A stretch of DNA of 21,468 bases from positions 1 to 21,468 of the forward strand of contig DATJUH010000443.1 in NCBI GenBank assembly GCA_035502515.1. Reading direction: 5' to 3'. This DNA is from Fen-671 sp035502515. GTDB taxonomy: Bacteria > Actinomycetota > Acidimicrobiia > Acidimicrobiales > Palsa-688. Made by a program: the position numbers and the translations under genes. Positions 1 through 6,367 of the stretch are shown piece after piece. Below the pieces are notes generated by a model that was not told the DNA's origin, did not search any database, and was given only the letters and a program-made list of their open reading frames with translations. The stretch's first letter is position 1. Each line of letters begins with the position of its first letter.

Positions 1-3
1 GCC

Positions 4-360
4 TTGGCGAAACTGTCCCGAGAGGGTGACGAACTGGTTGTGGAGCTCAGCAACGTCGAAAAAGCCGAGGCCGCTCATGGCGACGTCAAGGTCCCGGTCT
101 CGTCTGTGCGAGCCGTCGACGTCGTCGATGACGCCGTCCACGCCGTACCGGGACTGAAAGTCATCGGCGCGGGCTGGCCGGGGCGCTTTGCCATCGGCAC
201 CTTTTCGGGTGGGCCCGACCACATGAAAACCTTCGCCGTCGTCCACCATGACCACCCGAGAGGCATCCGTGTACAGCTGGAAGGCGAGCGCTTCGACCAG
301 CTGGTCATCAGCTGCGAAGATCCCGAGGCCCTGGTCGGCCAACTGGGCAGCCTTGGATGA
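4..360 (+). CDS. Conserved actinobacterial hypothetical protein
   Basis: Predicted 118-residue soluble protein starting at a TTG three bases inside the window, so its ribosome binding site cannot be seen. The N-terminus MAKLSREGDELVVELS, a central VPVSSVRAVDVVDDAVHAV stretch, the HPRGIRVQLEGERFDQLVI strand pattern and the C-terminal CEDPEALVGQL helix match a small protein family I know from actinobacterial genomes with no assigned function. The alternating hydrophobic pattern fits a compact beta-sandwich, perhaps PH-like, which is inference. There is no signal peptide, membrane segment or catalytic motif. It converges with the YCII gene, and the 72-bp gap between them holds a GC-rich hairpin. 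The start is uncertain because the window begins here, but the MAKL start agrees with the family. Confidence 0.8.
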   Translation: MAKLSREGDELVVELSNVEKAEAAHGDVKVPVSSVRAVDVVDDAVHAVPGLKVIGAGWPGRFAIGTFSGGPDHMKTFAVVHHDHPRGIRVQLEGERFDQLVISCEDPEALVGQLGSLG

Positions 361-396
361 GGTCGGCCGGAGCCGCCCTGGCCGGGCCCGACCTCA
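358..396. terminator. GC-rich hairpin between convergent genes
   Basis: A 9-bp perfect inverted repeat, TGAGGTCGG at 358-366 and CCGACCTCA at 388-396, begins on the stop codon of the first gene. The enclosed sequence can pair further through GGCC/GGCC. There is no T-run, but actinobacterial terminators often lack one. It lies between two convergent genes and could end both transcripts. The function is inferred from position. Confidence 0.4.
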
Positions 397-432
397 GCCC
401 CCGAAGCGAGAATCCCCGGGGGGTCTCAGACA

Positions 433-762
433 TCAGGGTTCGTAGAATTGCCGCACTTCGACGGACCCATATTCGGCCATGGGGTGCTTCGATGCCACCG
501 CGACCGCCTCGGCGATATCGGTGCACTCAAGGATGTCGAACCCGGCGATCTGCTCCTTTGTCTCGGCAAAGGGGCCGTCCGCCACCAGTATTTCCCCGTT
601 ACGGACGCGTACCGTCCTTCCCTCCCGGACAGGCCTCAGGGCGTTGCCCTGCAACCGCACGCCCCGGCTGTCCATCTCGCCCGCCCAGTCCCGGGAGCCC
701 GTTCGATGGCGTTGCGCCTCCTCCGGAGTGGGCTTTCTGGATTCATCCACGCAGATCAACAT
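433..762 (-). CDS. YCII/DGPF-domain protein, shortened N-terminus
   Basis: A 109-residue YCII-related (DGPF) protein. The family signature DGPFAETKEQIAGFDI is intact, followed by the usual ASKHPMAEYGSVEVRQF ending. YCII proteins have a ferredoxin-like alpha/beta-barrel fold; the actinobacterial ones often sit next to ECF sigma factors and their reaction is unknown. Relatives normally begin MKY(M/L)(M/L)LI. Here the codons M-K-Y are present at 766-774, directly behind a good ribosome binding site, but codon 4 is TAG and the next ATG, at 760-762, restarts the frame. The called product therefore lacks only four residues, and the first beta-strand is nearly complete. It may be translated by reinitiation, or be a recent nonsense mutant. 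An ECF sigma gene lies divergently about 280 bp away. Confidence 0.8.
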   Translation of the reverse strand: MLICVDESRKPTPEEAQRHRTGSRDWAGEMDSRGVRLQGNALRPVREGRTVRVRNGEILVADGPFAETKEQIAGFDILECTDIAEAVAVASKHPMAEYGSVEVRQFYEP

Positions 763-786
763 CTAGTACTTCATTTTTGCCTCCTC
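763..786 (-). promoter_or_regulatory. Strong RBS with 3-codon MKY-stop leader
   Basis: On the minus strand GAGGAGG (780-786) sits 5 nt before ATG-AAG-TAC-TAG (763-774), which is followed at once by the ATG of the YCII frame. The Shine-Dalgarno is correctly placed for the aborted start and 17 nt from the restart codon. This decides that the original start was at 774. Confidence 0.75.
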
Positions 787-802
787 GCTGTGTAATCACA
801 GC
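787..802. promoter_or_regulatory. Palindrome upstream of YCII gene
   Basis: GCTGTGTAATCACAGC is an inverted repeat with 6-bp perfect arms around TAAT, abutting the Shine-Dalgarno of the YCII gene. It has the size and form of a dimeric regulator's operator. No regulator can be assigned. The remaining 803-1044, up to the sigma gene, holds no gene or convincing promoter that I can see. Confidence 0.35.
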
Positions 803-1044
803 TACGACGAACGGTAGCGATGCCAATGGACACCGGGCGCCAATGCTGCGGCAAGAAGCTCGCCATCCGTCCCGAGGTGGCCAACCCGGCGAGGTGCTCC
901 CACCACTGCAACCTCAAAGCTGAACACAGCCCGGCGGCCAGGGCAAGGCCCCCCCGCACGGCCGTGGCCAGCGTCGAGCGGGCTTTTGACAGGCATCGTG
1001 GCCTTTGCCGGGAACGGAGACGAGCGAAGTGACAATCATTAGGT

Positions 1045-1692
1045 GTGAGCCGGCGCGACGAGCTTCACTCTCGCAGTGGGCAGAACGCGTCGATTGTTGA
1101 GCCGGCGGACTTCGAGCGGTGCTTCGAAGCCGACTTTGAGGCCGTCCACCGCTATATCGCCCGTCGCCTCGGGGTGCCGTTAGCCGACGACCTCGCCGCC
1201 GAGACGTTCGCTACCGCCTTCCGGCGTCGTCACAGCTTCAACCCAGATGTGGCACCCGCCCGGGCGTGGCTCCTCGGCATAGCCAGCAACCTGGTGCGAG
1301 AGCAATGGCGCGCCGAACAGCGGTTCCTCGGTCTCGGGTCTCGCCTGCTGGCGGAGCCGGCGCGGGCCGGTGATGCCCAAGGGCCGGACGAGCAGGTGGC
1401 CGCTTCCGGGCTGGCGGCGGGCATTGGCCAGGCCCTGGCCTCGCTCCCGGCCCGACAGCGGGAGGTACTGCTGCTGCATGCCTGGGGTGGGCTTACTCAC
1501 CAGGAGATAGCTGTGGCCTTAGGGCTGGCAGAGGGCACCGTCCGTTCCCGGCTCTGGCGGGCCCGGGACGCACTACGGGCGCGGTTACAACCGCCCGACG
1601 TGGAGGTGGATGTGGCCGAGGCGCGGCCCGGACTGGCCTCACTGGACCTCGCAACCAACGATGCACGGGCTGGAGGCAGGCGTGGTCGATGA
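1045..1692 (+). CDS. ECF RNA polymerase sigma factor
   Basis: A 215-residue sigma-70 family protein of the extracytoplasmic function type. Region 2 is visible as FEADFEAVHRYIARRLG followed by DDLAAETFATAF (core RNA polymerase contact and -10 recognition). A linker leads into region 4, LASLPARQREVLLLHAWGGL, then a helix-turn-helix ending EGTVRSRLWRARDALRARL (-35 recognition). There is no region 1.1 or 3, as expected for ECF. A roughly 30-residue tail follows region 4. The GTG at 1045 is the first start with the full region 2, but its ribosome binding site is weak, so the start is uncertain. The stop overlaps the next gene by 11 nt, the usual arrangement for a sigma factor and its regulator. 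It would direct transcription in response to an envelope signal. Confidence 0.9.
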   Translation: MSRRDELHSRSGQNASIVEPADFERCFEADFEAVHRYIARRLGVPLADDLAAETFATAFRRRHSFNPDVAPARAWLLGIASNLVREQWRAEQRFLGLGSRLLAEPARAGDAQGPDEQVAASGLAAGIGQALASLPARQREVLLLHAWGGLTHQEIAVALGLAEGTVRSRLWRARDALRARLQPPDVEVDVAEARPGLASLDLATNDARAGGRRGR

Positions 1693-3244
1693 AATTGAAC
1701 TGCTGAGCCGATTCCGGGCGGACATACCACGACCGTCCCCGGACGCTCGCGCCAGAGCGTGGACGGCGGTAATGGCCGCCGCCTCCGAAGAGAGGTCGGC
1801 CATTGTGGCCCCGTTCGGCTCCAAGAAGACAGGCACAGGCCGGCTCGCCACCCGGCCGGTGCTGGCGTTGCTGGGCGCTCTGGCTGCCGTCGCCGTTGCG
1901 CTGACGCTGGCGCTTTCGTCGGTAAACGGTACGAACCGTGCCCCCGGGACGTTCACTACGGGGTGGGAACCGAGCCACCTGGCCAGTCGTCGAGTGCCCC
2001 CGGCCGGCACTCGGGCCCTTCCCGGCGGGCTTCGATTAGTGAGCTACATCGAGGGGCCTCTGTGGAAGGAGGGCAGCAGACAGGTACCACCCGGTTACTT
2101 GACCTGCCCGGCCACTAGTGCCTGTTACCTGCTGGCGCAGACCGTGCTGACGACCGTCGGTCCATACCCCAACTATTACAACTCTGTTTATTTCTCTGAT
2201 AACGGCGGCTGGACCTGGTCGTCGTTGGCATTACCGCTGGGCCTGCAGTTCACCGCGCCCCTATCGTGCCCCCGGGCCATGACTTGCGTTGGCGTCGGCT
2301 ACCAGGGCAACAAAAACGAGTTCGTTTCCACCGATGACGGCGGCCACCGTTGGCTGGTAAGCCCGCTGCGCGCTCCGGCCAACGTTATGACGTTTGACTG
2401 TTCGACCGTGTCCGCCTGCAGCCTCGTGACGGAAAGCAGCTACCTCGGGCCCGGCCATCCGCAACAATTCGCCTCCACCAGCGATGGTGGTGCCAACTGG
2501 TATGTCCATAGTTTTGCCGCCGACCTCAGTATTTCCTCGTTCTCCTGCCCCAGCGCTGATCATTGTCTGGCTATTGCTTCCCCTCTCGCCAAGTCCGGTC
2601 CCACCATTGCCCTCGTCACCACCGATGGCGGCCACAATTGGACGCCATCTCGAGTACCCGGCATAGCGCCTACCCTCAGCCCATCGGGAGAGCCCGGGAC
2701 AATCACCGCCATTTCGTGCGCAAGCTCTTCGAGTTGCGTGGTGTTCGGCAGCAGCACATATACCGAAAGCCTCGAGAGCGCAGCCCAATTACCACGGCGC
2801 TGCCCGCCGGACGGCTGCCTCTTGCGCGACGCAGTCAATTGGCAAGCGACCGTAGCTTCGACTTCCGACGGCGGCCGCAGATGGCGGATCCACCGCGTAG
2901 CCCCGGTTTATATCGGCAGCTACACCTGGGACTACACTCCCGGGCAGCCAGACGCAAGAGCCCGTTACAGCATCAACACGGGGGCAACAGGTTTCGACCT
3001 TAGTTGCCCGCAGGCTGACGATTGCTGGCTGTCAGGGCCCTTCGGGCTTTTACATAGCGCCGACGACGGGTCAAATTGGTACAGGGCGGCGATAAACCAC
3101 AAGTCGGGGCTGGCCCAGGTCAGCTGCCCGCAACCCGGCCAGTGCATCGCACTGGGTTTGCCGAACAGTACAGTCCTCAATCACCAGACCATCGTCTATA
3201 GCGACTCTGTCCCGGTCTACAGCAGCATTTCCATCGGGCACTGA
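1682..3244 (+). CDS. Membrane anti-sigma-like protein with BNR beta-propeller
   Basis: A 520-residue protein starting at GTG 1682, chosen because GGAGG lies 5 nt upstream and the start overlaps the sigma gene by 11 nt; the longer frame from 1610 lies inside the sigma gene. Residues 1-56 are a short cytoplasmic part with a helix (LLSRF...DARARAWTAVMAA). Residues 57-80 are one membrane segment. The rest is predicted outside the cell. It contains at least six Asp-box/BNR motifs of the form S-x-D-G-G-x-x-W (SDNGGWTW, STDDGGHRW, STSDGGANW, TTDGGHNW, STSDGGRRW, SADDGSNW) and seven C-x5-C pairs at about residues 142, 196, 240, 289, 346, 442 and 482, suggesting a seven-bladed propeller with a disulfide in each blade. 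It has no HxxxCxxC zinc site. An anti-sigma role is inferred from topology and coupling. No sialidase active site is evident. Confidence 0.8.
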   Translation: MVDEIELLSRFRADIPRPSPDARARAWTAVMAAASEERSAIVAPFGSKKTGTGRLATRPVLALLGALAAVAVALTLALSSVNGTNRAPGTFTTGWEPSHLASRRVPPAGTRALPGGLRLVSYIEGPLWKEGSRQVPPGYLTCPATSACYLLAQTVLTTVGPYPNYYNSVYFSDNGGWTWSSLALPLGLQFTAPLSCPRAMTCVGVGYQGNKNEFVSTDDGGHRWLVSPLRAPANVMTFDCSTVSACSLVTESSYLGPGHPQQFASTSDGGANWYVHSFAADLSISSFSCPSADHCLAIASPLAKSGPTIALVTTDGGHNWTPSRVPGIAPTLSPSGEPGTITAISCASSSSCVVFGSSTYTESLESAAQLPRRCPPDGCLLRDAVNWQATVASTSDGGRRWRIHRVAPVYIGSYTWDYTPGQPDARARYSINTGATGFDLSCPQADDCWLSGPFGLLHSADDGSNWYRAAINHKSGLAQVSCPQPGQCIALGLPNSTVLNHQTIVYSDSVPVYSSISIGH

Positions 3245-3270
3245 CCCGAGCACCACATCGTTTACACCGG

Positions 3271-4010
3271 CTACACCCAATGATCGTCGCTTATTAGGGG
3301 GATGACCGTCTGATCGGCGGTAAGGCCATCCAGTCAACTCCCGGCCCACCGATAACGATGTCGGTGTGCACAGCCGAACGGTTGAGACCGGCATCGAAGA
3401 GTTGCTCGGGGACCTTTCTCGCCAGTCCGCCAGGACGAATGGGAAGCTCTGGCCCCATGCACCGTGGGAACCGGCGTTCTCGTCATAAAGCGTGTCGTGG
3501 AATATGACTCCGGCCGCTCGTACCCGGGAGTCATGGTCGACCAGAGCCACCTCGCCCAGGGACCGCGCCCCCTCGTCCGTGCCCGGTTGCGCCTGTACCA
3601 CCTCAGCCCCACGGTCGGCATGGACGTCCACGATGCGCCCAGCCTCCAAGGTGGCCGCAAGGCCCTCGACCATTCCGCCTGTCCCCGGCATGACCAGGGG
3701 CCGGGTCAAGCGGAGCCTGCCGTCGGCGCGCGCCCGGTCGGGGCTGGTGAACACTTCTTCGGTAGGGAGGTTGGGCATGGTGACGACCCTGGCCTTGGTG
3801 ATGAGGCTCCCCCCATGCCATTGGGCGCCCGGGACCAGCCCGATCGTCAAGTCGGTACCGTCGCCGTGGTACCGGACCGCGTCTAGACCGAGGTTGGTGA
3901 CAGCGGCGGCGCGTCGTCCGAGCAGTTCCCGCTGCGCTCGCCACGCACCGACACCGTCCGCTTCATCGAGAGGGAGGGGGATCGATATGGCTTCAAAAGC
4001 GAGCCCTGGA
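3271..4010 (-). pseudogene. M29 family aminopeptidase, truncated and frameshifted
   Basis: Remnant of a thermophilic-type metallo-aminopeptidase (peptidase family M29, AmpS/AmpT-like). Read from right to left it gives FEAISIPLPLDEADGVGAW, then GTDLTIGLVPGAQWHGGSL, MPNLPTEEVFTSPDRARADG, LGEVALVD and FHDTLYDENAGSHGAWGQSF. These carry the metal-binding Glu and His positions expected of the family. Near 3427 the frame shifts by one base: KVPEQLFDAGLNRSAVHTDI continues in another frame. Near 3332 a second one-base shift leads to LDGLTADQTVIPLISDDHWV and a natural stop at 3271. Both shifts look like lost bases in short runs (AAAA to AAA, CC to C). The N-terminal 130-150 residues of the usual 370-410 are absent; upstream sequence is unrelated. 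The left limit is firm and the right limit is approximate. Confidence 0.85.
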
Positions 4011-4087
4011 CGCCTGGGCTTCGCCCTCTGCTCGCTGCCGCCCCGGACGGAGGGTGTAGAAGGGATGAATACAGGAAGGAGTCCCCG

Positions 4088-4285
4088 ATGGAGCGTTTCC
4101 GCCCCCTTACCATCGTCCTGATCGTCGTAGTCGTCATCCTCCTCGCCCTACTGCTCTTTCGCGGTATTTGGTTGCGGCTCGAATGGGGCGGCTCCGGCTT
4201 CGTGGTCGGCTTGTTGTGCGGAGCCCTTCTGGCCTTGGAGGTGCACCACCGGCGCAAGCACTCCGAAGAGAGCCGCCACAAATGA
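4088..4285 (+). CDS. Small two-helix membrane protein
   Basis: A 65-residue protein starting at ATG 4088 behind GGAAGGAG, with good spacing. Two hydrophobic segments, about residues 7-25 (LTIVLIVVVVILLALLLF) and 36-50 (SGFVVGLLCGALLALEV), are joined by a short loop GIWLRLEWGG, and a charged tail HHRRKHSEESRHK follows. This is a helical hairpin in the membrane with both ends probably cytoplasmic. I do not recognise the family. It stands alone between the M29 remnant and a convergent small membrane protein gene. The last codons and the stop are the first unit of a 14-bp tandem repeat. Confidence 0.7.
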   Translation: MERFRPLTIVLIVVVVILLALLLFRGIWLRLEWGGSGFVVGLLCGALLALEVHHRRKHSEESRHK

Positions 4286-4327
4286 GCCACCACAAATGAG
4301 CCACCACAAATGAGCCGCCACCAATGA
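4272..4327. repeat. 14-bp tandem repeat, four copies
   Basis: The unit GCCACCACAAATGA is repeated head to tail at 4272, 4286, 4300 and 4314. Copies 2 and 3 are identical; copies 1 and 4 differ by one and two bases. Copy 1 contains the last codons and the TGA stop of the small membrane protein gene. Each copy ends in ATGA. It looks like replication-slippage expansion at the 3' end of the gene. Confidence 0.9.
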
Positions 4328-4380
4328 GCCGGGGCCTGGAGGCCTATCCCCGCGGCTCGCCCCATTGCGTCACAGAAGCC

Positions 4381-4593
4381 TCACGTCACAGAAAGAAGGA
4401 CAACGACCAAGATCACCACCACGAGCCAGCCAATGAGCATCATGAAAACGACTTGCTTGGTCAGGCGGCTTTGCCGGGTCGCACCAGTGGCGGGGAGGCG
4501 CGCCGGACCGGGTGCGGCCGAGCCGGACGGTGCCGGACCGGACGGTGCCGGACGAGCGTCTGGCTCCTGACCATGGCCACGCGGCTGGGTCAC
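4381..4593 (-). CDS. Small Pro/Ala-rich protein with C-terminal membrane anchor
   Basis: About 70 residues if started at GTG 4593 (VTQPRGHGQEPDARPAP); the open frame extends back to 4698, but that extension is compositionally like non-coding sequence. The first half is a Pro/Ala/Ser/Gly-rich, probably disordered segment. The second half, ATRQSRLTKQVVFMML followed by IGWLVVVILVVVLLSVT, is a basic stretch leading into a single C-terminal transmembrane helix that ends almost at the terminus, as in tail-anchored proteins. No family is recognised. No clear ribosome binding site is visible, so both the gene and its start are tentative. A 15-bp in-frame tandem duplication lies in the disordered part. 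Confidence 0.5.
   Translation of the reverse strand: MTQPRGHGQEPDARPAPSGPAPSGSAAPGPARLPATGATRQSRLTKQVVFMMLIGWLVVVILVVVLLSVT
4524..4553. repeat. 15-bp perfect tandem duplication
   Basis: CGGACGGTGCCGGAC occurs twice in direct succession (4524-4538 and 4539-4553). On the minus strand it is in frame and encodes a doubled five-residue P-A-P-S-G unit in the disordered part of the small anchored protein. Confidence 0.9.
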
Positions 4594-4749
4594 CACACCA
4601 TTCTGGCACCCGGAGCGACGAGCCCGAGGACGAGCGAAAGTGAGCCGTGTCACCTCCGGCCGGTCGCTCTGGCCAGCGGGCGCCGGCCCCGGTGTCACAA
4701 ACCTGGCCCGGGCGGTGCTTAATAGTCAGTGAGGATGGGAACGGGCACC

Positions 4750-5271
4750 ATGCCCTACCGGCCCGGGCCGACATCGGCGGCCGGCAGCTTCGAGCAGTTC
4801 TTTCGCGCCCAGTACCCGGTCCTGGTGCGGATTGCGTACGGAGTGGTACGAGACGTTCACCTCGCGGAAGATGTGGCGCAGGAAGTGCTGATAGCGGTGC
4901 AGAGACGCTTCCCGGAGCCACACTTGGCGGAGCACGCAGCTGCTTGGGCCCGGATCGCGGCCACCCATCAGGCCCTGAACGCGGTTCGCAGTCGCGAGCG
5001 CAGCGGCGAGCGGCACAAGCGCCAGCCACTCGACCGCTCTCCGGCCGGCCCCGAGGACCTGGCCATTGACCGGGACGAGGGATCCAGCGTCCGAACGGCC
5101 CTCTCCCATCTACCGCGTCATTCCGCCGCCGTCCTTGTGCTGCGCCACAGCGGCCTCAGCTATGCGGAGGTCGCCGACGCCATGGGCGTCAAGGTGGGCC
5201 AGGTGGGGACGATGCTGCGGCGCGCCGAAGCCGCTTTACGAAAGGAACTTGAACGTGCCACACGTCCCTGA
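4750..5271 (+). CDS. ECF RNA polymerase sigma factor
   Basis: A 173-residue ECF sigma factor. Region 2 runs from SFEQFFRAQYPVLVRIAYGV through LAEDVAQEVLIAVQRRF. Region 4 is LSHLPRHSAAVLVLRHSGLS followed by the helix-turn-helix YAEVADAMGVKVGQVGTMLRRAEAAL. It resembles SigE/SigM-type actinobacterial ECFs. Possible starts are GTG 4729, ATG 4735 and ATG 4750; I chose 4750 because only it has a purine-rich stretch (GGATGGGA) at a workable distance, and the conserved region begins only about 13 residues later. The stop overlaps the anti-sigma gene by 17 nt. It heads a four-gene operon with an ABC-2 transporter, so it probably controls that operon among others. It is a different subgroup from the sigma factor at 1045. 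Confidence 0.9.
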   Translation: MPYRPGPTSAAGSFEQFFRAQYPVLVRIAYGVVRDVHLAEDVAQEVLIAVQRRFPEPHLAEHAAAWARIAATHQALNAVRSRERSGERHKRQPLDRSPAGPEDLAIDRDEGSSVRTALSHLPRHSAAVLVLRHSGLSYAEVADAMGVKVGQVGTMLRRAEAALRKELERATRP

Positions 5272-6367
5272 CGGCACTCTACGCCGGCTCACAGACGAGC
5301 CGCTGGCCGTGGCCGATGGCGAGGCTCAGCACGTGTCGAGCTGCGCCCGGTGCCGGGCCCGGAATGCCGAGATCTCCAGCAATGCCTCTTTCGCGGCAGG
5401 GGTTTTCGCCAGACCCGTGAGTCTCTCGGACGGCGATCTGGCGTGGGCGCGTCATCAGGGGCGGCTCTCGAGAGCCAGTGAAAATCGAACCGACGTGCAG
5501 GCCCGGAGGCCACGCTATTGGCGCCTGATGGGCACTTCAGCGGGTACCGGAGCGACGGTGGCTCTGGCCGGGGCCGTGTTGGCCGGAGTAGCGGCCGCCG
5601 CGACTTTGAGCACAACGGTATTCGCACCTACGAAGGTCGCCCCGGTGGCGGTCAACTCGGCCGACATCAGGGCCATCGCCGGGGTGCTGGGTATCGATTC
5701 CCCGTCTGAACTGCTGGGGTTTGCCCGGCCGTCTGGTTCGGAAACGCTCCCGTTCGGGACGTTGCACTGGACCTCCAGCGGAGACGGGCGTCAAGTAGCG
5801 TCGCTCAGCGAGGCTGAAGCGAGCACTGGCCTATCAGTCTCCCTGCCGTCGACGCTCCCCGATGGGATTTCCTCACCCAGCCGCTTTCTGGTAGTCCCCA
5901 CGCTCACCGCCACTATCGTCCTCGGCCCCAACGCCGGGCACGGCCTTTCCGGCAGTTCGCTCGTCGCCACGCTCGGGCCGGGCATCGGCGTCACGTACGC
6001 GGGCGCCACTGCCGGCACCGGCATCGACCCGCTGGCCATCCTGACAATGGCCAGGCCGGTGGCCACCTCGACGGGAGCCACAACGAGCCAGCTGGAAAAG
6101 TTCCTGTTATCCCAACCTGGGATGCCGCCTGGCCTGGCGCAGGAACTCCAGGTCCTTGGCAACTTGCAGACTACGCTGCCGGTACCGGCACCAAGAGGAG
6201 CCAACTCGGCCACGATCCAGGTCGGTGGCTCGCCGGCGGTATTGCTGACGGACAAAGGCAACGACGCGGCCGCGGCCATCTGGGAGGCGGCAAACGGCGA
6301 GGTCCACATCGTCGCCGGACTGCTCAACGGACAGGACCTCCGCAGTGTCGCTGAACAGGTCGGCTGA
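5255..6367 (+). CDS. Transmembrane anti-sigma factor with HxxxCxxC motif
   Basis: A 370-residue protein starting at GTG 5255, chosen because AAAGGA lies 8 nt upstream and the start overlaps the sigma stop by 17 nt. Near the N-terminus, H26-V-S-S-C30-A-R-C33 is the H-x3-C-x2-C signature of zinc-type anti-sigma domains (ZAS), which clamp their ECF sigma factor in the cytoplasm. Residues about 97-120 form a single membrane helix (GATVALAGAVLAGVAAAATL). The remaining 250 residues are a Ser/Thr/Gly-rich outer domain with no motif I recognise, ending in IVAGLLNGQDLRSVAEQVG. The pattern NGEVHIVAGLLNGQDL resembles the ends of extracytoplasmic anti-sigma domains of unknown ligand. It overlaps the ABC ATPase gene by 23 nt, suggesting translational coupling. 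Confidence 0.85.
   Translation: MPHVPDGTLRRLTDEPLAVADGEAQHVSSCARCRARNAEISSNASFAAGVFARPVSLSDGDLAWARHQGRLSRASENRTDVQARRPRYWRLMGTSAGTGATVALAGAVLAGVAAAATLSTTVFAPTKVAPVAVNSADIRAIAGVLGIDSPSELLGFARPSGSETLPFGTLHWTSSGDGRQVASLSEAEASTGLSVSLPSTLPDGISSPSRFLVVPTLTATIVLGPNAGHGLSGSSLVATLGPGIGVTYAGATAGTGIDPLAILTMARPVATSTGATTSQLEKFLLSQPGMPPGLAQELQVLGNLQTTLPVPAPRGANSATIQVGGSPAVLLTDKGNDAAAAIWEAANGEVHIVAGLLNGQDLRSVAEQVG

Noticed and set aside
986..991. TTGACA as a -35 box for the sigma gene at 1045
   Set aside because: No -10-like sequence is present at 16-18 nt; the region is GC-rich.
3071..3850. Minus-strand 259-codon frame extending into the propeller gene
   Set aside because: Only its first 150 or so codons are M29 aminopeptidase; beyond the first frameshift the frame is out of register and runs antisense into the propeller gene. 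The remnant is described as a pseudogene ending at 3271.
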